From Tigriopus japonicus (Eukaryota > Arthropoda > Copepoda > Harpacticoida > Harpacticidae), in contig JAAGOF010000182.1 in the NCBI GenBank assembly GCA_010645155.1, positions 218,258-282,257 on the forward strand: a stretch of 64,000 bases of DNA. The letters run 5' to 3'. Shown piece by piece: positions 56,946 through 64,000 of the stretch; the stretch's first letter is position 1, and each line of letters begins with the position of its first letter. The position numbers were made by a program, and so were the translations under genes. Under the pieces are notes generated by a model. It was not told the origin of the DNA. It ran no database searches and was given only the letters and a program-made list of their open reading frames with translations.

Positions 56946-57589
56946 CAACCCAAAGAAAATTCAACCCCAAATAACTCAGCTGTTGATGAATGTATTTTTA
57001 TTCAATTTGAATTAAATGGGTAACTAAATGTTCTCTTAATATGGGTTAAATAGTTGACGAAAGAAAGTTAAAATTAACTGTTTTTTCTACATAACTTTTT
57101 CCCTGGACCTAAACTCATAAAAACGACAAATGTAAAGTCGTTCCTCAGTGAAATTTAAGTCCAAATTATTCCAAGATGTTTTTGGGGTGTTTCGATTCAA
57201 ACCTAAAAATCTACTCGAAACAGCGGTTAATCAGTTTACATAATCAAACGAATCTAACAAACCACTTGCCTTTTACTTCCAATGTAATTGATTATTATTA
57301 AACAAATCGATAAAGGATGCTAATTTTCGAGCAATTCAATCAAAACGCCACACAAAAACTGACCTTTTTGGAAAAGCACGAGAGGTATTCAGATTTGAGG
57401 TAGCCTGGGCTTGAAACTCGTGTAAAAAATACAAATATTGAATCAGTGTATAAAATTGAAATGAAGATTTACCTTTTCATGATGTTTCAGGTGGCTATTT
57501 AGGTTTGAATCGAAATACCAAAAGAGGTTTTGGCAATGATTGGACCCAATATTGCATGGGGAACAACCTTAAAACGCTTATTGTATTCA

Positions 57590-58684
57590 CAGTTTGGTCA
57601 ATTACTTCAATTACTTGAAAAATGTAATTAATTACTATTACAATTACTTGGTCGAAAAATGTAATTAATTACAATTACATCATCTAAAAATGTAATTGAC
57701 TTTAAGCACAATTACATGACAATTACATGTCAATTACAATTCTTCCGTGTCTTTCACGGTATATTGCCAATAATAAGTCCAAGGAAGATGGTTGGAGCGT
57801 AGTTGATTAACGCACGTCCAAGTTATGGTAGTTTTAATGGGTTCAGTCCCAGGTCTTCCCCCAGTGGCATCACCTTGACCGGGAATTGATGAAAAAATAA
57901 TTGTTTTGCAAGTAAAACCTGATAAATTGGTTTGATGGTTAATTTGAGGAAGAAAGATTTTGAAAAGTACTTGGCAATTTGTAATTGAAAATTCGTTAAT
58001 TACATGGCCAAAACTGAAATTAACTAAAATCAAAATACTTGGCCCAAAAATGTAATTAATTACAATTACAATAACGTGCAATTGTTATTGAAATTGCGTA
58101 ATTGTAATTACTAGGGCCTGGAAATATTTTTTTTGAAATATAAAATATTTCAAAAATATTTATCCGTTTTTCGTCGATTTTTTAAATATTTTAGTTGTTT
58201 AAAGGAAAAATTAAACATATTCTCAAATTTTTGAGTCAGAAAAAATATTTCAAGCAAAATTGAATAAAAAAAATGAATGACCAATGCTCAATAGGGCTTA
58301 GCAAAAATGCATCCAAAATACAAAAAACTCTACAAAATGGCATTTGTACTAAGATTATAGACATTTACAACCAAAACTATTGTCATTCACGAAAAAAACT
58401 GCGCCATCTATTGAGGCAAATTGAAAATTATATTTTTGAATTAATTACATTCAGGTATGCCTCCAAAAACGGCCAAATCCATCAGATTCACCAGAAACGA
58501 ATTTGGAAAATCGATGCACACAGACAAAAATACCAAATAATGGCCTTGTTAAAAAAAATATTTCTTAAATATCCGTCTTTTTTACAAATATTTTGGCCTT
58601 TTGAAGAAAATATATATTGGATATTTTGTCACTTTTTTGCAAATATTTTTCCGGGCCCTAGTAATTACACTTACTCCCCAGCCC
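57590..58684 (-). mobile_element. Dispersed TAATTACA-rich element, copy C (hosts a hAT MITE)
   Basis: On the minus strand it begins CAGGGCTGGGGAGTAAGTGT at 58684 and continues, after the MITE, with TTGTAATTAATTACATTTTT, GGCCATGTAATTAACGAATT, CAGGTTTTACTTGCAAAACA and ATTGACATGTAATTGTCATG. These match copy B (52.5-52.7 kb) and, partly, copy A (25.8 kb). Many TAATTACA repeats flank both sides. It is probably a non-autonomous hAT family; the far end was not located. Confidence 0.65.
58112..58660. mobile_element. hAT-type MITE, 549 bp
   Basis: The ends are TAGGGCCTGGAAATATTTTT and the inverse of TAGGGCCCGGAAAAATATTT, with a perfect 8-bp duplication GTAATTAC (58104-58111 and 58661-58668). A 140-codon open frame (58273-58695) crosses the right end and has no recognised domain. 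An inverted relative lies within the hAT element at 26736-28293. Confidence 0.92.
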
Positions 58685-59270
58685 TGATTGTATAGGTTCA
58701 GGGAACAAGTTTTATACCTGAAAACCTACCAATCATAACATTTTTTCATAAACTATTTATTCTATAATCAAAGACAATTTATTAACCTGTTGAATTCAAA
58801 TTGAATAAAAATGCATTCATTAGCAGCTGAGTTATTTGGATTTGAATGGTCCATTTTTGACCACAAAAAGCCGAAAAACACGACAGTTATATCAAAAAGC
58901 AAATTACCAAAGATTTCATGTAGCTTTTCAATGTTGCGAAAGATTTTTTTTTATTTGAAGTTTATGTGTCTTTACATTACTTTTCCTTCACAACAGAAAT
59001 ATGATACCACCTTGCATTATTGAAACGACAAATTTTTCCGGTGTTCTTCCAATAAGTTCATCATTCAAATCAAAGATACTTTACAAGGGGGAGTCAAGAA
59101 GTTCTAAGACAACCATCATATTTTTTGCATTTTAAAAGTCATTACCTTTATTTTTTGCATAAGTCCGATGAAGGTGATAAGAAACTTGCAAAAAAACTAA
59201 AATCCTCCTCCATTTTATTGTATTTTTTTGTATTTTTAGGGACTCAAAAGGGTTTAAACGAAAAAAAAAG
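58685..59270. other. AT-rich spacer, nothing recognised
   Basis: No coding or repeat structure was seen apart from homopolymer runs. Confidence 0.45.
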
Positions 59271-59276
59271 ACAAAT

Positions 59277-60165
59277 TTACAAGATTTGAATAATCCAAGA
59301 TAAAACTTTAAAATAATATTTACGTGAGCCACTGTTTTCAGGGATTTGTTCTAAATCATTTTCACTATCAAAAGATATTTCGTCACACAAGGCTTTTCCA
59401 ATGGTTGAGAAATACTTGTTAAATGAGTTAACGATATCATGAGTATTCTCTACCACAGCATTGCCAATTTTCAGTTTCGAGGGGGCTTCATTATTTGTGC
59501 TATTATAACCCAACAGGCATTTTGTCCCTTTCCATAAAGAACTACAGTATAGTTACTCTAATTTGATTCAAAGTAATTTTGCCAATATTTAGCCTTCGAC
59601 GATTTTTTGAGTTTAATATATATATTCGAATATTCTCGGAATGATTTTTGTTTTTGTGTACGTGATTTAAGAAGGTCGTTGACCTCCAGGGATTGGATCT
59701 TTTACTTGATTTCATCTGATGTTTAACTATTGGACAAAATTTGTGGAAGGCATTCAAAAGCTGGTTCTGGAATTTGTGGAAAGACCCCACGGGATCATTT
59801 TCCAAACTATTCCAATGAACTTCCTTCAACAACGTGCGCAATTTCAAGGTTTTTAGGGCTCGTGGATCTTTTTGGATAACTGTCTTTTGTAAATGCATCA
59901 TTTTTGTCATTTCTAATCGCAATAAATGGTGCAAAATGGTCGCTAACATGACAGACGAAAATACCTCACTTCACATTCATTTTCCAATTTGTAAAAATAT
60001 TATCTATAGAAGTACTAGACCATGAAGTTATGTTGGTTTGTTTGCTTACGGCTGGTACTTATTCTAGATTCATCATAAGATCATTGAATAAATTGGTTCG
60101 AAACGTATCTTTCGAAAAGTCGATATTAAAGTCCCCGCGAAAGAAAATTGTTTTCGACTTGCATC
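59277..60165 (-). pseudogene. Decayed LINE ORF2 fragment (endonuclease and linker)
   Basis: On the minus strand near 60145 the frame reads RGDFNIDFSKDTFRTNLFND, containing the endonuclease GDFNxD motif. Near 59950 it reads DHFAPFIAIRND, corresponding to the SDH-containing last endonuclease motif. Then come RSNPWRSTTFLNHVHKNKN and, at 59513-59277, NEAPSKLKIGNAVVENTHDI plus FNKYFSTIGK, typical of the linker before the reverse transcriptase. Several frameshifts separate these pieces. Confidence 0.75.
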
Positions 60166-60329
60166 TAGTAAGAAGGTTTTCTGGTTCTTAAATCACATTT
60201 GAGATTTACAATCTCAGGTGCAAGGTGCAAATACTCATTTGCACCGGGAGGGATGTGAACAGAAAAGATGATGTGTTTGTCTGTCTCAACAGCAATAATT
60301 TCGCAATATTATGATATTAAACAGAGGTG

Positions 60330-60560
60330 TATTAGCTTCGAGTTAAACAAAGGGCCGATGTTGTGCAATTTGTTTCAAAGTTCTTTCCGACGATTCTACA
60401 CAACAGATGATCCATTGTCAAGTCTTAAACGAAAATTAGATCGTTTTGTGTTAACCATTCCTGACCAATCTTATGTTCAAGGTTGCCTTAGAGCGGCAAA
60501 TTCGAACAAGTTATCCGACCAAATATTTTATTGCTTTTTTATGTTAAAAGTTGCACGCGA
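60330..60560 (+). pseudogene. LINE ORF2 C-terminal fragment
   Basis: The frame LNKGPMLCNLFQSSFRRFYT continues DDPLSSLKRKLDRFVLTIPD and then ANSNKLSDQIF. This aligns with LFNLLPICLRREYVGADPLT through NSLVDQIS of the 44-kb LINE. It is on the opposite strand from the adjacent endonuclease fragment, so the two are separate insertions. Confidence 0.75.
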
Positions 60561-60735
60561 TTCGATGGAAGTTGCACTCGACGAAATTTTGTCTTTTCTT
60601 TAACCGTGGTTAGTTGTGCTTTGCACAAGTATCATTCTAGGATTTAAAAAATGAATTAAAAAAGGTGCAATAAAAGTGTATGTAAAGCAAATTTTCGATC
60701 ATTTTTTGTGAAATTTAGGTGATCCTAACAAAAAA

Positions 60736-61034
60736 GCCAAAAGTTGCTAAATTTGTATCAAATGGCCAATAGTTGCTAAATTTGTATCAAATGGCCAAAA
60801 GTTGCTAAATTTGTATCAAATGGCCAAAAGTTGCTAAATTTGTATCAAATGGCCAAAAGTTGCTAAATTTGTATCAAATGGCCAAAAGTTGCTAAATTTG
60901 TATCAAATGGTCAAAAGTTGCTAAATTTGTATCAATTGGCCAAAAGTTGCTAAATTTGTATCAAATGGCCAAAAGTTGCTAAATTTGTATCAAATGACCA
61001 AAAGTTGCTAAATTTGCATCAAATGGCCAAAAGT
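60736..61034. repeat. 29-bp minisatellite, about 10 units
   Basis: Tandem repeats built from CCAAAAGTTGCTAAATTTGT followed by ATCAAATGG, at a constant 29-bp period and with few substitutions. There are no spacers between units, so this is a satellite, not a CRISPR array. Confidence 0.96.
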
Positions 61035-61250
61035 CACAACTTAATTTAGGCTGCATGTTAACGCACCTAATTCAAAAGTGAGAGTTTGTTAAAATGAAGT
61101 CAGATTAACCGTCCTCGAGTAAATACTTGTGACAACTCCTGTGTTTAAAACGCAGCAGCTGAGGAGAGTATGTTTTCAACGAATGCTAATTCGACGTGAT
61201 CTTGTTATACTCTCGCTTTTGAATTAAGTGCGTTAACATGCGGCCTAAAA
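61035..61250. repeat. Inverted-repeat element next to the 29-bp satellite
   Basis: TTTAGGCTGCATGTTAACGC plus ACCTAATTCAAAAGTGAGAG (61041-61080) recurs in inverse at 61205-61248 (CTCTCGCTTTTGAATTAAGT, GCGTTAACATGCGGCCTAAA). This leaves a foldback of about 215 bp with a loop of about 125 bp. It is related to the repeat at 32585-32715. Confidence 0.7.
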
Positions 61251-63120
61251 TTGTTCCACCTTTTTGAACGCCGGTAAGATTCCTTACGGTTGGCGAGAGC
61301 CGTGTTTTGTACGTTAACTCAAAAAATTGAACTCTTTGCGTCAAATTGGAAGAAGTAAAATGACGAAATAATGCATATTTATCATCACCAAAAAATTTGT
61401 TCAAGGATGGGAACAACCAAATGCAGTGGGTTTGTTGCCAAAGAATTAAAGTTGCAGCAACATGAAAACATGCTCCAATTTCAATTTTTATATTTTATGC
61501 CTTTGTCTGCAAAAAAAAAAAAATGGTCAGGAGTCTGTGCCTCGGAAAAGGAATTTTGAAAAGCATGAAAAAGTTGTAAAGCATGCCTACTAACAACGTT
61601 GGAACACATAAAATCTTAACTGGTCATAGCAATCCGAGAATTGACCATGTTATCCTTCAAAAGCCTTATTTTTGACTATCCCCGTTTTCGATGTTTTTAA
61701 CATCATCTTCAGTTTAAACAAGATAATGAATCCAATTCTGTAGACTGTGAACGTTTGAGTTGATTTACGATCAAGACCCGATGCTTTCCGTAATTTGAAC
61801 CTCGGGAAGCCAGAACAGAGGGTACCCTCGTACAACGAAGACTTTCAAGAGCCGATGTGTGATGGCTCAAATTTCCCTTGAAATCGGCGCAGTCAAACAA
61901 ACTGACAACGCCAGCGGGATTTTTCCGCCCTTGTCATATTTTTTCAAGTTATCTTTTCCTTTCAATCAGGTGTTAAGTGGCCAAGATTTTCACAGTATTG
62001 ATACGCATCCCTCTCCGTTCCACCTAACTGCTGGGCAACGGATCTATGAATCAAAGGGATGCTGGACGTCCCATGTCTAAATCCCCGTACTTTTCAGCCT
62101 GCCTTCCTGCAGAATCAGGCTGGCAGGCCGAACACACACGGACATCCTGACTTTGCTCGACCCCAACAGATCTGTGAGGAGAGGCTAGATCTGGAATTTG
62201 TTGCCGGTTTTGTGTTGTTTTTCTCGGCCAAAAACGCCGGTTCACCGAAACAGCCCGAGTCCCACGGCCCAGCTCGACCCCTCTTTGTCTTGAGGATTCT
62301 CGAGTTCGGGCCGTCGTCGGCACTCGGAACCGAGGGACTGAGGGCCGCAAGGAAGTAGAATGATCATGGAAGGGGAACGACGACGACGGCCCATCCGATT
62401 TTTTGGGACCTCAGCGTGACGAGCGTACTTTAGATGCATGCTGCATGGTGGGAAAATAATTTTCTTCCATATTGGTGGAAAAATTGTGCAAGAAGTGATA
62501 TGTATCGTGGAGTAATTGTGTTGATACTTGGTCAGTTTGAAATGTCTGGAAATGGATCAAAACTTAGACTTGGTTTCGTAAGGTTTTTAATGGTGCCCTT
62601 GTGATCTTTTTGTATTTTAAATTGTTCTTATCTTTGTTCTTAAATAAACCTCACGCTTTGAAATCTTAAACTTATACATGAATTTGTCACTGGGCTCTTA
62701 GCGTAAAGAATCAACATGTTTTATGGTTTTCTTCTGGTAAATACATGTTTTTGCTACTGAAGTGGGCGATCAATTTTATTCTTTTCGAGCTTTCCAAGCG
62801 TTTAGCGAAAGTAAAGAGAAAAAAGAAGTCCAAAAAGCGCTAAATATTTCCATCAGACGTTATCCTGGTACACCTGAATAAGACAATTTAAGCACACGTT
62901 CCACTTTTACTTCTACTGCGGTGTCGATCTCATCAATGGTTTATTTTTTGCACAAAAAATACACCGAGTAATTGGGATGCCCTTGTTTAGAGCGCAGCCA
63001 GAGCGTTAAAATTTACGTTCAACCTCTAAGCAACCCTCTACAACCAATAGAATAAACCTATTTAATCAAACCTCTACCCAACCAATCCAACTGCCGAATT
63101 TTCATCATGTCACATCTATT
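61251..63120. other. Intergenic DNA with a GC-rich patch at 62050-62420
   Basis: Open frames of about 99 codons exist on both strands over the GC-rich patch, but neither shows a domain, and long ORFs on both strands are expected in GC-rich DNA. It may be an unrecognised 5' exon or a CpG-rich control region. Elsewhere the stretch is plain AT-rich sequence. Confidence 0.35.
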
Positions 63121-63164
63121 TTTTGGGCTCCCTGCGCTTGGTTCCGGTGTCGTGTCGGGCCGCC

Positions 63165-63480
63165 CTCTATTTAAAAAGCTAGTGCGTCCCTCCGTTCTCG
63201 TTGGTGCCGTCAGCCCCGTATTTCGTTAGCCCGTCGTTGTGCATGCGAGTGGCTGCTGGCTACACCTCCTCCCGTTCCTCCTGGTTCTCCTTTGTTGTCG
63301 CCGTCGCCGTTTTTTTCCTTCTTGCCGTTCGTTCGTTCGTTCGTTCTTGTTTCCGAGCTCTCACTGAACATCTCTCTCTTTCTCTCCGTGTTTCTGTGTG
63401 TGTCTTCAGGGCCATCTTGGTTGGCCGTCGATTTTGAACCGTGATTCCGGTGCTGGTCAACGAGTGAGTGAGTGAGTGAG
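63165..63480 (+). promoter_or_regulatory. Candidate promoter and 5' UTR exon of a gene to the right
   Basis: A TATA-like CTATTTAAAAAGC at 63167-63179 precedes GC-rich, pyrimidine-rich sequence typical of arthropod 5' leaders. The exon could end at one of the overlapping GTGAGT donors in GTGAGTGAGTGAGTGAGTG (63465-63480). No coding start is certain, so direction and existence are inference. Confidence 0.3.
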
Positions 63481-64000
63481 TGCTGAATCGAACCGCCCCG
63501 ATTGGATACCCGTGGATTCCGTGTTCCGCGTTGACCGGTCCATTGCCGGTTGCCCAAACTCGCGCGGGTCCAACTGACCCATCCAACCCTTGATTCATCC
63601 ATCCATCGACGGACTGATCAAGAGTATCTCACCGACGACCACGACTGACTCCGAAGGGAACCAACAACGAGGGGACAGCCCCTCCAAACTATGGTAGGCG
63701 GTGAACCGCGGGAGATGACGATCTAGCGATCCTTCTGGCCTTGTTGGAAGTACGACCTGACTATCCTAGGGCCGTTATTCCTAAGAACTCGGATTGTCAA
63801 CCTATTCAAACTTATTCTAACAAAACCTTTCCTACTAAAGACTATCGTTACACCGCGTGCATGGTAATCTGAATTCCTAGGAATAACGCTCAAAGTACTA
63901 TCCTTAATGATCATGGCCTACGCGGGTTAAGAGAGCCAAGGATAGATTAGTAATCTTCATACGCGATTCTTGGGTTAGAATCGCCTGTGAAAATGGGCGG
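63481..64000. other. Right-edge sequence, nothing firmly recognised
   Basis: Continuation of the GC-rich leader-like DNA up to about 63720, then AT-richer sequence. A short imperfect inverted repeat (CGTTATTCCTAAGAA near 63773 and the inverse of TTCCTAGGAATAACG near 63874) could be a hairpin or a small repeat. Confidence 0.35.

Noticed and set aside
60736..61034. Regular 29-bp repeats resembling a CRISPR array
   Set aside because: Units are directly adjacent with no spacers, and the genome is eukaryotic.
62051..62358. 99-codon ORFs on both strands in a GC-rich patch
   Set aside because: Opposing long frames are expected from base composition, and neither shows a motif.

Overview
The window is eukaryotic nuclear DNA, most likely from an arthropod. 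It has spliced genes with GT-AG introns, long introns, and many DNA transposons and LINEs. A crustacean (possibly a copepod) fits the gene types and repeat content, but this is inference. Only two host genes can be supported, both on the minus strand.

Host gene 1 (exons between 18322 and 2904, running off the left edge) is a Sidestep-family immunoglobulin membrane protein. A signal-peptide exon at 18320, two exons forming the first Ig domain (9863-10007 and 8281-8501) and the start of Ig domain 2 (2904-3020) join in compatible phases. The introns are 1.4 to 8.2 kb, so almost all of the first 18 kb is intronic. Host gene 2 (40195 to 36528) is a complete, eight-exon mRNA-capping enzyme of 622 residues. 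It has an N-terminal RNA 5'-triphosphatase, a guanylyltransferase with K306 in the KxDG motif, and a Gln/His-rich tail. Its exon phases and motifs all agree with animal RNGTT.

The interval 18.3-36.5 kb and everything right of 40.2 kb is mobile-element territory. It holds two IS630-Tc1-mariner elements with DDxD transposases, each with terminal inverted repeats (TIRs) and TA target duplications (28741-30195 and 42444-43728). It also holds a nearly complete two-ORF LINE (about 44.2-48.4 kb) and several decayed LINE pieces, and a tRNA-derived SINE (about 53.95 kb). At least five non-autonomous hAT-type elements have perfect 8-bp target-site duplications (TSDs): 26736-28293, 50072-50973, 56121-56480, 56587-56741 and 58112-58660. 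A probable sixth sits inside the 28741 transposase. Foldback elements and several mini-satellites complete the set. Many insertions are nested and their order can be read directly.

The last kilobase (63.1-64 kb) is GC-rich with a TATA-like box and may be the promoter and 5' exon of a gene to the right. An assembly gap of 247 Ns lies at 52153-52399. No unmistakably new biological system was found. The most unusual items are the cluster of nested hAT miniature elements, the element at 31.2-32.1 kb with modular GGTCAC-type ends flanking a 30-bp minisatellite, and the hAT element whose ends are GACACC hexamer arrays.
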